A stretch of 64,000 bases of DNA from Cristatella mucedo. Taxonomy: Eukaryota > Bryozoa > Phylactolaemata > Cristatellidae. Numbering within the stretch: position 1 is the first letter of the stretch; each line of letters starts with the position of its first letter. Below the pieces are notes generated by a model. The model made no database searches, was not told where the DNA came from, and saw only the letters and a list, made by a program, of their open reading frames with translations. The position numbers were made by a program, and so were the translations under genes. Shown piece by piece: positions 1 to 10,380 of the stretch. The stretch spans positions 1 through 64,000 of the forward strand of contig WPIO01000375.1 of NCBI GenBank assembly GCA_009760855.2, in the 5' to 3' direction.

Positions 1-240
1 GAGAGCCGCGCGCACGGATTAGCACTCGCGGGCATGCGCGCGCTCGCCAGCCTTTTTGGTCACGCGGCGCGGCGCGCTGTAGGCCGCCGGTGGTCCCGTG
101 AGCGTTTCAGTCCGCTTTTTTCCAGCGGTCTGCGGCGGGCGTGGGTGGGGCTAGGGCTTAGTGCGCGAGATCGGCCGTATGCGGCCAGTGCTGCCAGCAC
201 GTCCTGTCGTAAGCGGCACAGCGCGTCAGTCAGGAGCTAG
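1..240. other. GC/CpG-rich stretch, no gene recognised
   Basis: The first 240 bases are CpG-rich (many gcgcgc and cggc motifs) and open in several frames. It could be the edge of another CpG island cut by the window border. No protein family or splice pattern could be recognised. Confidence 0.3.
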
Positions 241-1153
241 AAATCACTTCCTTGCCACCATTTCCGCAATTCGAAACGAATCGCCATGCGAGTTTCGGCC
301 TTCATCTCTCAAACTTTCTCTTTATCACTCTCTCTCTCTCTCTCTTCTTAACTGTAATTGAGCCCTCACTTTCTCTCGTTCCCCTCTCTCCCTAAAAATT
401 GGTATACATCTACAATACTGTATATATGCAGATATATATATATTATAATATATATATATTGTATATATAAAATATACACTGTATATCCCATGCATTGCAT
501 ACAGTACCACGGGTCTACGCAGCCATAAGTTTGTTGGTATACCTAGCAATTTACAATGGTATATACCGCATCATATACCTATACAATATATATATATATA
601 TATATATATATTTACATATAAACTGTATCGTGCTAAATCCACCAGATTATGACGGTTTATTAATTATTCTCTCAGTTCTGAATTATAAGGGCTTTGGAGT
701 TTGAGTATGGGATAATGTGTGGTCATGTCCATTAAAGCCAAGGCCGTGTAGTAGGCAGGGAGTAGTGCTCGCTGGGGTTGGCCTTGGCATTTGAGCTGAG
801 TCGTGCTCTAGGCCGCGGAGTCAAACGAGAGCTTTCGCCGGACGTGCATTTAATCTTTCGTCGCTCGCTGTCAGATAGACTTTTCTACGCTATGACTAAG
901 GACCTGTTGTCTCAAAGTATGAGTGCTCTTTATAGCTGCCGTGTAACGCTGCTGTTCGACCCTAGCGTGTGCGTTTCGGTGCTGCACATAAAGGCCACTA
1001 GAAGTGGTTCCAGGCTTTAGGGTTTCGCATGTACTGTCAGGCGTCGATAGGGCTAGCACCATTACAAGCGGAGTGTTTGCGGCCGAGTTCAGCATGGGCG
1101 TGGAAGCCGCACAACCTGTCTTCGTAAAAATCTCTCTCTCTTTATATATTCTA

Positions 1154-1154
1154 T

Positions 1155-1207
<53 letters not shown>

Positions 1208-1220
1208 TGTACATATAGAC
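1154..1220. repeat. (TA)n microsatellite with ATAC variants
   Basis: Alternating TA/CATA run; AT-rich spacer DNA with smaller similar arrays at 433-480, 580-620 and 1288-1310. Confidence 0.85.
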
Positions 1221-1374
1221 ATACATGTTGGGTATAAATCCGAATCCCTTCTAAATGTAAAAATATCCATACAAATATTTTAATATATACAATGTATATA
1301 TATATATATGTATGGGATTTATTAAATATTAAACGTGCATATATACACAGTCAGTGGTACCCTGACCTGCCGGG

Positions 1375-1600
1375 GTCGCGAGTATTACCTGCACTTCGTG
1401 GTTCAGGAACAGGGACCGCACGGCTTCCGAGCCGGTAATTTTGTCGAAGACGCAGAGTCGCCGCAACGTCCTTCGCTCCGTGCGTGGAATGCCGAGGTCA
1501 GCCAGGCAAGCTTCATTGTTTGGCCACCAGCTGCCGCGAGCACCAACCACTAAGGGCCACACCACCGCCGACCAGTAGCGAGCGGTCAGAATAGACCAGG
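1375..1600 (-). mobile_element. Possible retrotransposon ORF fragment
   Basis: A GC-rich block whose - strand reads WPLVVGARGSWWPNN and then ACLADLGIPRTERRTLRRL. A 'hydrophobic-VGARGSW..N...L..LG' segment is familiar from the C-termini of non-LTR retrotransposon ORF2-like proteins, from memory of the family rather than a search. It abuts a LINE 3' end at 1600-1690. No intact ORF. Confidence 0.35.
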
Positions 1601-1690
1601 CAATTCCCTTTGCAGCAAATGTAAAGCGCCTAGAGAGAGATTGAGTTCTCCGTGGGCGCTTTATCAAGTGCATTATTATTATCATTTTTA
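1600..1690 (+). mobile_element. CR1/L2-type LINE, 3' end only
   Basis: Carries the diagnostic 3' end: GCAAATGTAAAGCGCCTAGA, the complementary pair around AGTTCTC, GGGCGCTTTATCAAGTGCA and (ATT)n. A severely 5'-truncated insertion. Confidence 0.75.
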
Positions 1691-1884
1691 TGGCCGCATA
1701 GTTATTGGTCTTGTTTCGGGCTGCCTTCGCCGGAACATCTGCGCTGCCGTCGAACGGCGCCAGCGATTACTAAAATCAGCGCTCTGCCATCTATCATCAG
1801 GTCCGGCTTGAGAGCTCGAGCACCGGCAAGCGGGAGGGCCTGTCCTGCCGAGACGCAGGTGAGCGTGGTGGCCGGTATATTCCC

Positions 1885-1887
<3 letters not shown>

Positions 1888-1937
<50 letters not shown>

Positions 1938-1976
1938 AAATATATATATATATTCAATATATATATATATATATCG
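1888..1976. repeat. (TA)n-(TG)n-(TA)n compound microsatellite
   Basis: Simple dinucleotide array; the short Tyr/Ile-rich ORFs over it are artefacts. Confidence 0.9.
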
Positions 1977-1999
1977 AAGTATATTTTTACATTTAACTA

Positions 2000-2850
2000 T
2001 ATTTTGTACAGTTGCAACTCTCGTCTTTCCCGTGTCGTCTTCCGTGCTTTCATCTCTCGGATTTTCTCGACTGTGCATACGTGCATTTGTACGACTTCTA
2101 CATAGACTTAAGCTGGAGTAGCCACGGCTCTCACCTATCAGCAGTTGTCTTCCTCTTCGTAACCCCGACAACTGGCCTGCGGCATTTGACAGCAGTCGCG
2201 CATTCTCCAAGGACGTCACGTCGCGTCGCTCAGCCTTTGCTGGAGCGCGACGATCGAAACCTGTGGGCGTCGTACAGGACGCAGTCACTTGCACCGCCGC
2301 CGGAGCCCCGAGGGAGAGCAGAGCTCAGGTGGAAACTGAAGCGAAAGCAACGCACCGCAGGGCAACCAGGCGGGCGCGAGAGCAACGAGTACCGGAACTC
2401 TTTCGCGCGTAAAGTTCAATGTCCAGTAGCGTGAGTAGCGTGAGCTGCTGTGAGGCGACTGAGACGACTCAGGATTGAGCCAGCGATTTTTCAGCTTGTC
2501 GGACAATGCTGCGTGTACAGTTCTCGCAGTCAGGTTGTGGTCAATCGCAGACTGTCGCAGCAAGCAAACTCTCTTGGCTAATGAGACCCCCAAGGATGTC
2601 GCGCCGCTCAAAAGGTTTTCTCGTCATTCTAGGCGTTGTAGTAATTGCGGCTGGACACACGTACGTGCTCGCGCTGGCCACTGGCTTGGTTCTGAGCAGT
2701 TAAAAACAAATTTAGAACACAAAAATTAGAGCAATCAGTAGTCGGCCGAGAAGTAAGTCCCAATTGAAATCGTCCAATATCCGTGGAGATTTTGCTATCT
2801 ATCCAACTTTCTATGATGACGTAGAAGATGACGATGATACTAATAACTAA
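2000..2850. other. Unassigned moderately GC-rich region
   Basis: Several ORFs of 65-165 codons overlap on both strands. None matches a family I recognise. The + frame at 2506-2703 has a hydrophobic C-terminal half (RRSKGFLVILGVVVIAAG). Possibly an exon of an unseen transcript or random open frame. Confidence 0.2.
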
Positions 2851-2851
2851 T

Positions 2852-2925
2852 GATAACAATAGTCTATTTGTATAGTGCCCCCAGTGAACTTGAATCTTTC
2901 TAGGCACCTTACATAGTCAGTAAAA
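2852..2925 (-). mobile_element. LINE/SINE-A type 3' tail, old
   Basis: Reverse strand of the 'TAGTGCCC..AGTGAACTTGAATCTTTCTAGGCAC' tail shared by the LINEs and SINE-A. Degenerate. Confidence 0.5.
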
Positions 2926-3620
2926 AAAAGCATGATCAAATGATTCGCCTTACCTGCACAATGTCAACACCTGTAAGAGAACTTAACATCTTTTTAAAGG
3001 CACTTTACGTTGGCTAGAAACAGAACATTAGCTTAATAGTTAGCATATCATTCGAAATTATAGAGCCCGTAAGCACATAACTGAAAACTCTCAAGGAAAA
3101 AAGTAAAACAGGTAGAACAAGTAGAAACAGGTGGGGTTTGAGCTTCATATGTCAAGTTGCCGTGCTTCATGCCATGATGCCTTCAGCCAAAACACACTAT
3201 TATTTGGAACACCACATGGCTTGATTTAATGTTTTATTGTAGCACGAGGGCTAGAGGGAGCAAGTGCAAAATGCCCCAAGTAGTTACTGCTGCTCTAGCC
3301 GTCTTTGAGTGCTTTCGTCGAAAGCCTGCCTCGCCTTGACCTTTGCCTTGACCTACGTCTAAGCCTTCGCCCTGCACTCCAAATATATATGCTAAAAGAA
3401 ATCTTGCAATGCGATGAAGTCATTCCTAATAGTAATAATAATATCTTAGAACTTACCCAAGCTAACCAAATGTCTTTCTAGGCATATGCTGAAAATCATG
3501 TCTATTGCTTCGTTATAACGCGCCACATTTCAGACTTCTCGAGCACGGAATAACTCCTGCAGAACGAAGGATGCCAGAAATAGGTCGGTTTCTCGATACG
3601 CCTTTGATGCTGTCAAATCA
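2926..3620. other. AT-rich spacer, nothing recognised
   Basis: No coding potential, no tandem array and no recognisable element on either strand. Confidence 0.4.
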
Positions 3621-3621
3621 T

Positions 3622-3765
3622 AAGATTGGTCTAGCGGTTAAGATGCTCGCCCCGACCAAGGTCTGACTGAGGTCGTGGGCTCGAGCCCCGAGGCATATGT
3701 GAAGCACCTGAATAGAGATTAAGTTCTCTTGGGGCGCTATATATAAATGAAATGAATTATATAAG
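3622..3765 (+). mobile_element. SINE-A copy (tRNA head + LINE tail)
   Basis: The head TGGTCTAGCGGTTAAGATGC resembles a tRNA A box region and GTGGGCTCGAGCCCC a B box. After GGCATATGTGAAGC comes the tail CTGAATAGAGATTAAG and GGGGCGCTATA, like the LINE 3' end in this window. Among the best-preserved of about eleven copies, so a good reference. Confidence 0.8.
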
Positions 3766-3853
3766 ATGACCTTCCCATGCCAATCGCGGCAGCTGTCACT
3801 TGATAATTTTGGCAGCCGAGTAGGCTGCGTGCTTCGGCTCTCATACACAGTCC

Positions 3854-4032
3854 CGCCACAATGGCTCACTGGGTAAGGCGGTTGCTTTACTCGACCTCGG
3901 CCCCGAAGTCGTGGGTTCGAATCCTGTGGTGGGCGATCCTTTATCGCCACTGCAAGCGGTGGTGATAGCCGTCAAGACTCTGCTGTCGCCATACAAAAAG
4001 AGGCTGTCAAATCAGCTAGATATTTCTTTTTC
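3854..4032 (+). mobile_element. SINE-B copy
   Basis: A tRNA-like head (TGGCTCACTGGGTAAGGCGG, then GGGTTCGAATCCTG) is followed by the conserved body GGGCGATCCTTTATCGCCAC, a TGCAAGCGGTGGTGATAGCC block and the end CAAAAAGAGGCTGT. It sits directly against the CpG-rich block of the VAMP promoter region. Confidence 0.85.
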
Positions 4033-4044
4033 CCGCCAGCCAGA

Positions 4045-4855
4045 CAGTGGCCAGATGCTAGTCGGCGCGAGCGTGCTCCTCCGAGGCATTCATTCGGTCC
4101 GGCCATGTCGTGACGTCAGTCTCGATAGCGAGTTCCTGGCTTGAGAAGTGCGTAGGACTGGTCTCGTTGGATATATTCGACATTTAGTCCAACGCGGGCC
4201 GAGCCCGAGTTGGACGAAGCGTAAATCCGGAATGAGAGGAGATCCGAGCGGCGCTGTGACAAGCAAGCGTCCGCGGGATTCGCTGCCGAGCGATCGCCAT
4301 TCGCCAGAGCAGCTGGCTTTGTCCGACGCTGCAAAGCACGGCTTCTCGAGGAGCGCTCGCGCGCGCGGCTCTGCGTGGCCGCGGCTGAGACGGCCTGGCG
4401 AGAGAGAGCGGCGGCAGCTGCGGCGGTGGCAGCGACTGGCTGGCTTTGTTGAGAGCGCACGCCTCCTCGAGGACACGCTGGCTCGACAAAGCGAAGAGCT
4501 TCTGCCCCGAGCAGCGGCTGAGAGCACCCACTGGCGGGCGACGAGTTAATGACGAAACGATTTCCCGCCATCTCGTACAGCCGATCGATTTCGATGCGCT
4601 AGCTAGGCGGCGGGCGACGAGCGGGAGGGTCGCGGTGGCGGCGGCCAGCGGCGAGCGATTCAAAGGTTCGCCCGTAGCACACGAGAGCACTGGTAGGGGG
4701 CGGTGGCAGGTCAGGTGGTGGAGCAGGGTTGCTAACTCCGCATGGATGCTGCCTCTGAAGTATACCGACGGAGGGAGCAGCGCGGGTTCCCGTCACTTCT
4801 GTGGAACTCGACCTACGCAGCTGACTAGGCGGCACAGGAGCCAACCGTAGGGAAA
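4045..4855 (+). promoter_or_regulatory. CpG-rich block, likely VAMP promoter / first-exon region
   Basis: About 800 bases are rich in CpG and GC, unlike the AT-rich flanks. The block begins directly after a SINE-B copy and contains a perfect CRE palindrome (4111-4118). Its long ORFs on both strands are the usual by-product of stop-poor CpG-rich DNA and resemble no family I know. Position, about 2.6 kb upstream of the first recognised VAMP exon, and composition suggest promoter plus 5' UTR; this is inference. Strong donor-like sites downstream (5023, after CCCCA; 5117, after AAAAAG) could end a non-coding first exon. Confidence 0.5.
4111..4118. promoter_or_regulatory. Full palindromic CRE (TGACGTCA)
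   Basis: The exact 8-bp consensus for CREB/ATF bZIP dimers lies in the CpG-rich block. CREs at this kind of position are common in neuronal and secretory gene promoters, which suits a synaptobrevin gene. An 8-mer can occur by chance, so the support is context only. Confidence 0.5.
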
Positions 4856-5990
4856 ACCCTGATTTCAGTGGTGGAGGGAGTTACTCGGCCGGTTGCTTTT
4901 CGTAGGCCACGTCTTCGTAGCTTAATCAACTCTCATTGGCGGGTGCTCGTGTCTCATTTTCTTAGTGCTGCGTGTCTGTGTAAGGGTGGCCCTCTGGCCT
5001 GCGATTTGTTGCGATACACCCCAGTAAGCGAGAGTTCTTTATAGAGACTTCGCTATATTTAAGTTAGCCGCTCAGCTGACCTCCTAGGTCTGACCAGCTG
5101 CAAGCAGTCTCAAAAAGGTGAGCGATCCATCCGAAGGCGAACTGAACGACTTCTGCCACTTGGGCAAAACACTCATATTGCAGAAGGTATGAGATGCTAA
5201 CACTCTCCCACACAGTACTATGTTTGAAGTCCTATCAAAAGCTCGATGCAAGCTTCGTAGGGGCTGGTACCGGGCTGTACCACGCCATCTCCTGCTGGTA
5301 GCCCAGCTTCTTCAACCTAAGGTCAAAGTCTTAATTGCTTGCGTATGCGAAAAATCAATCCAGTTAGTAGAATGTGTTAGGTCAGAGAAGGAGCAGCCAC
5401 AGCAGATGAACGCGAGCAAGATTTTCAGTGTTCCAGAATACGCCAGTATCCAGAAGTCGTGACCCTTTCTGTGTGCTCACATGGAGCCAAATTTGCTCTG
5501 TGCTTGGTTTGGCTACCACCGTCTCCAGTGGATAACTACGCTGAAAGTATTATAAAATTGAAAACACAGTAATAGAAGAGTGTCACAAAATTGGGGCTTA
5601 CGACGTTGTTTTCAAAATTTGTATACGCACACGATCCTGCTTGGTAACGTAACAAAAATTCTATACCTGCCCGCTCTGACCATTTAGAGACCCTACCGCA
5701 GGATTTGATATGTGCTTTCCCACCTCCCACATTTTGCAGTTACAAGCGCATCGAACGGTCCGACGGGACGCTTCGACATCGCTAGGTTCTCCATGGTCTG
5801 AGCTGGTACTAAGGCCAAAAGCCAAACGCTCTGTTGAAGTTTACTCAATTTATTAAGACGGAGAGAAAGGGCTGCAAGTGATTGGCTGAAATGTCTTAGC
5901 CGACTGAGACAGTTTTTCCAGAATTACAGATGAAAGAGATGGAAGGGCGTCCTTAGTTTACATGATCTGAATCATCTGGGAGCTCCAGCA
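4856..5990. other. VAMP 5' region, no coding exon recognised
   Basis: Unique sequence with two donor-like sites (5023 and 5117) but no ATG that fits an open first exon before them. May contain a non-coding first exon. Confidence 0.3.
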
Positions 5991-5992
5991 GC

Positions 5993-5993
<1 letters not shown>

Positions 5994-6075
<82 letters not shown>

Positions 6076-6260
6076 CTCTCTCTCTCTCGCTCTCTCTTTA
6101 TCTCTCTCTCTTTCCCTCTCTCTCTCTTTCTCTCTCTCTCCCCCTCTCTCTCTCTCTCTCTTTCTCTCTCTCCCTCCCTCCCTCTCTCTCTACATCTCTC
6201 TCTCTTTCTCTCTCTCCTTTCTCCATCTCTCTCTCCCTCTCTCTCCCTCCCTCCCTCCCC

Positions 6261-6331
<71 letters not shown>

Positions 6332-6433
6332 CCTCTCTCTCTCTCTCTCTCCCTCCCTCCCTCTCTCTCTACATCTCTCTCTCTTTCTCTCTCTCCTTTC
6401 TCCATCTCTCTCTCTCCCTCTCTCTCTCTCTCT

Positions 6434-6499
<66 letters not shown>

Positions 6500-6520
6500 T
6501 AATCTCTCTCCCTCTCTTTC
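5994..6520. repeat. (CT)n array, about 525 bp
   Basis: Nearly pure CT with TTT, CCC and TCTACAT interruptions. Two blocks (around 6150-6250 and 6330-6420) share the order CCCTCCCT..CTACATCTC..CCTTTCTCCATC, so part of the array has been duplicated. Polypyrimidine on one strand; Arg/Glu ORFs on the other are artefacts. Confidence 0.95.
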
Positions 6521-6766
6521 TCTCTCTTTGTCTCCGCTTTTCTATCTGTATCGGCTTTGTTTATCTAATTGACCGCCTTTATTCTTCTGTTTCTTCTCCC
6601 TGCCTTCTTATGGCTCCCCGTACAGCTGGGTGCTTTTTTTTTGTATTCCGTTTGCTTACCTCTCGTTCCCTTTCGTGTCTTCTAGTTCGTTCCGCTCTTT
6701 CTATCCCTCTTTCACTTTACGGCGTTCCTTAACCCCCTCGAGTCGTCCATTCTCTTCCTCCTCCTG

Positions 6767-7115
6767 GTGAGCCACCATGTCACACTAGGTAAGGCGGTTG
6801 CTTTCACGACCTCGGTCTCGTGGATTCTCGTGGATTCGAATCATCCAGCAAGCGATCCTTTATTGCCGCTGCAAGCGGCGCTGGTAGCCGTAAAAAATCC
6901 AAGCTGATTAAACAGCCTCTTTTTGTATAGCGACAAAAGAGCCTTTACGGCTATTACCACCGCTTGCAGTGGCGATAAAGGATCGCCCACCGCAGGAATC
7001 AAACCCACGACCTCGGGACCAAGCTTCTGAAAGCAACCGCCTTACCTAGTGAGCCGTAAAGGCTCCTCTGTCGCTATACAAAAGAGGCTATTAAATTAGC
7101 CAGATTTTTTCTCCC
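6767..7115 (+). mobile_element. SINE-B copy interrupted by an inverted SINE-B
   Basis: A + strand SINE-B runs from 6767 to 6894, stops after AGCCGTAAA and resumes at 7052 with AGCCGTAAA then GGCTCCTCTGTCGCTATAC. The intervening segment is a second SINE-B in the opposite direction. Confidence 0.85.
6895..7051 (-). mobile_element. SINE-B copy inserted in another SINE-B
   Basis: Reverse-strand SINE-B flanked by the 9-bp duplication AGCCGTAAA (6886-6894 and 7052-7060), a typical LINE-mobilised target-site duplication. Its tRNA head is shortened by about 12 bp. Confidence 0.85.
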
Positions 7116-7433
7116 CACCGTGTAAGGGCTAACCCACACAGTGCAACCTCGTCTCACTCCAATATTCGATTAATATCACAGACTGCAAATTTCCCTTGCA
7201 TGCTCGTTCGTCACGCATCTTACTTATTTTCCGCTACTTTTCCCGTCCCATGAATATCCAATTTGTGACTTTTTTCCATCGGCCTTCAGTTAGTATGCCG
7301 CGGAAGTTTCTCAATTGCCAGTTGCTCACGATTCGCCAGCTGCTGTTCTGATCTAAAGTGAAAAGCCAAAGTCTCTTTCTAAAGCGATCGACCGAAGCGG
7401 CTTTTCATGTCGTTTTTTGTCATCGTCGCCCAG

Positions 7434-7554
7434 GTCGGCGAGTCAGCATCAGCAGCCGTTGAATCCGAATTCGGCAAGCACAGCGAGTGCCGGAAGTGCC
7501 ACTAAGGACGCAGCCAGCAAGCGGCTTCAGCAGACTCAAGCTCAGGTCAACGAG
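7434..7554 (+). CDS. VAMP2: VAMP exon 2: N-terminal tail and start of SNARE motif
   Basis: The exon is bounded by the acceptor tcgcccag and the donor GAG|gtgaga, 121 nt. The first base completes a codon from exon 1, then 40 codons follow. The product begins SASQHQQPLNPNSASTASAG, a low-complexity Ser/Ala/Gln tail typical of the variable N-terminus of synaptobrevins. It ends in SKRLQQTQAQVNE, the strongly conserved entry to the R-SNARE coiled coil. The intron after QVNE, phase 0, is where I recall vertebrate VAMP genes being split. No in-frame ATG lies just upstream of the acceptor, so the initiator must be in an earlier exon. Confidence 0.95.
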
Positions 7555-9360
7555 GTGAGACACGTTCAGCACTGAAGGCAGGACCGCAGCGCTATGCGTG
7601 CACACGTCGCCGGGTGGCAGCGGCCATCCGTCGACTGGGAGTCTGGGAAGCTTCGAAGTCGAGTGAGCGAAGTGCGTGTTATCGTGATATAGCCACGTTA
7701 CAATTCTGGTTCCTGAAGACGAGCCTAGAATGCTTAAGTTGCATGTAGTGGTGAGTTAGGCAGCGCTTGATCTTGATACATTTCCTTAGTCCATGCAGTA
7801 ACTAAACCATTCCCTAGCCTACTCGTATTGCTAATAGAAATCAGAATGCAGTGATCTCAATAACCGAGCTTCAGTGCTTATGGATACAGACCCAGAATGG
7901 TTGCATTGAGTATACAATGTTATGCATTTAAATCAAATTCTGGTTTTGGTGAACTCTCTTTCCCTTATTTCTATGTCTGTGTGCCTCCGTACGTGTGTGT
8001 GTTTATGTGTGCATACGCTAGCAACGCACGTCATCATATCAAAGATCCGACGTTAAAATTCGGGGTACTGGACACTGAATTTTTTGGGAGACCAATCGCG
8101 TCAACTTTGGTCGTTTTACCTGAGTTAGTGCCACCTGCTTTCAGCAACAGACAGGTCTGCCTGGTGGTCAATTTTTTTGAGTAATTTTGGTACTGCAGCA
8201 TCACGACTACGATATCTAATATTCATACGTTGTAGAAGGTACCCCTTCCAAATTCTTTTCCTAAATATATGTAACAGCAGACCTCAAGTACCCAAGTTGA
8301 TCTCACTTATAGTCCGGCTGTAACTCCCTCTAAGCAAAAGAAACATGTAAACGGCTCGCTTACTTTACACGAATTCCAGGCAGAGAGATCTATACGTGTC
8401 CAGGCTAGCTAAGTGCACTTTCATTCAGACACCGATCGGCGTCAGTGTTACATACACGTATTGTGCAACGATTTACTCCTTGGGACTTGTGCAGTGCATT
8501 TCTCTGAGCTTAAGGGCTTCACTTCCGCGGTCCACTTTTACCAAGCACGTCAAAAATAGCCTCGCACCTCCGAGTCGAAGCCACAACGAGGAGACAACTC
8601 GGCATCTCACTGAGGTCGATTCAGACACGCTAAACAGCTACTACCGGTTTAGCGTTCTGTCCTCGATTTTCCTGAAGAAACAATGCAATATCTGTTCCCG
8701 AGTTCTATTAAAAAGATTACACGCGTGAAAAAAAGGAATCTTTTCCTTCTATTAAATGCTGCTGTCCCTAAGTGTCTTAGCTCTGTAATGCCGAGATTTC
8801 GTCCGCTCTGTCCGCTCTGCCCAAAGACGACGCCATATCTGCTCCGTCGGCCCGACTAAGAACTTTCTGTCCTGCCAGCCATGATACTAGCACTGCCCAG
8901 TGGCCCACTTCAAGGAATGCTCACAAGAATAGGCGGTGCTTCAAGTATTTCCCTTCTGACTTGATCTATCTTCTGTTTTCCGCATTACCTGAGATGACTG
9001 CTGGTACGCGAACACCAACATAAAACTACTTGCAATAGAGTGCTCTATTAAAAAATCTCCGGCACAGCATGCCACCTAGTCTCCGTGACCTAATGGAGTT
9101 GATAAAAAAGACGAATTCATGCAAGTGGCCTCTTGAGTTGCATACGCTTTGGCTAGCCGGCTGACGCAGCGCAGCCATTCCTTTCCAGCCTGTGATCAGT
9201 GCCTTGAAATGTATTTACTTGTGCAAGTATGACATTCAAAATCCTTCATCGCTTGCACCGTCTTCAAATTATTATTACTATCATAAGATGTGGGCTGCTT
9301 GCCATGCTGACGTCCGCCTATCAAAGGTCGCTCTGAAGCTACTAGAAGCTACGTTTTCAG
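7555..9360 (+). other. VAMP intron 2
   Basis: 1.8 kb of unique sequence between exons 2 and 3. No repeat family or second gene recognised. Confidence 0.85.
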
Positions 9361-9439
9361 GTCGTTGACATCATGCGAGTTAACGTCGACAAAGTGCTGG
9401 AACGCGACCAAAAGCTTTCGGAGCTAGACGAGAGGGCAG
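9361..9439 (+). CDS. VAMP2: VAMP exon 3: central R-SNARE motif
   Basis: The acceptor is acgttttcag and the donor GGCAG|gtaatt, 79 nt: 26 codons plus one base. It reads [12 protein letters not shown] then [14 protein letters not shown], nearly identical to animal synaptobrevins. The Arg of LERDQ is the ionic zero-layer residue that defines R-SNAREs and packs against three Gln residues of the partner helices. DERA replaces the usual DDRA, a conservative change. The phase joins exactly to exons 2 and 4. Confidence 0.97.
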
Positions 9440-9869
9440 GTAATTGATTTCACGATACGGGCGTCCCTTGCATGCGCACGCTCGCATGCAGGAAGCACGG
9501 GGAGCTGGGCAAGGTCATAGCTCGGTCACAAGTCAGGTGCTCGCACGTCGCGAGTCAAAGCGCTAGCCTGAGTCTTGCAACAGACCAATTGCAATTGCCT
9601 GCTGCTGCATCAGAGCGAACTGAACTAAAGCTCGTCTGCAGCTACTATTGAAACGAGGCTGAGGTGTCAGCTGATCTCTTGCTATTCTATCAGCTGATCT
9701 AGCGTTGCAGTCGGTCAAAGATGGTAACTGTACTCGGCTGGTGACATTTTCAATATTAGGGTACTTTGCACTGTCGTGAAGTCTATGGACATAGTTCTGG
9801 AACGGTGAGCATGTGGGTTCATCTCCAATAAAAAAGTGAACCATAGAGAAAGAGATAGAGGACGTGCTA

Positions 9870-9912
9870 CACACACCCACACACACACACACGCACACAC
9901 ACGCACACATAT
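9870..9912. repeat. (CA)n microsatellite
   Basis: CA run with G interruptions in VAMP intron 3. Confidence 0.9.
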
Positions 9913-9916
9913 ATAG

Positions 9917-10132
9917 CGTTGACCCTTGAGAGCTAAGCAGCCACTATGTCTGCGCGTACAGAAGCAGTTTACTCATCCATACAACATGAAAATAAATAGT
10001 TGCTTGGCGAATGCGATGTGATTCGCCATGCCCCCCCCGCCCGCTCTGCCTTCTTGTAATGTCTGTTCTTCACAGTCTCTCTCTCTATAAATAAATAAAT
10101 AAATATATATATATATACCGTTGTCTATCTAA

Positions 10133-10223
<91 letters not shown>

Positions 10224-10380
10224 GCTGGGGAGAACAGAAAGGCAGAGAAAGCAGAGCTAGGGTTATATGGCAGAATTATACGGTTTACGCCAAGCAAGCG
10301 TTTACTTTCATGTTGTGTGGAGGCGTAAACTGCTTCTGTGTGAGCAGACATTATGACTGCATAGCTCTCAAGGGTCGACG
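9917..10380. repeat. Imperfect inverted repeat around a TA/GA microsatellite
   Basis: The left arm, 9917 to about 10027, begins cgttgacccttgagagct; the right arm, about 10270-10380, ends in its near-complement agctctcaagggtcgacg. Shared blocks include CAGAAGCAGTTTAC and CAACATGAAA. Arms are about 100 bp and look roughly 80% identical by eye. The spacer holds (TA)n and (GA)n. Confidence 0.8.
10084..10222. repeat. (TAAA)/(TA)n/(GA)n compound microsatellite
   Basis: Simple repeat in the loop of the inverted repeat above. Confidence 0.9.

Noticed and set aside
3622-4032. tRNA-like A and B boxes as genuine tRNA genes
   Set aside because: The boxes belong to dispersed SINE families with common bodies and tails; no complete cloverleaf with acceptor stem was seen.
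4148-4690. Overlapping ORFs of 130-170 codons on both strands
   Set aside because: Open frames in CpG-rich DNA, Arg/Ala/Ser-rich, no recognisable domain; more likely promoter and UTR.
5994-6520. Arg/Glu repeat protein on -
   Set aside because: Pure complement of the CT array.
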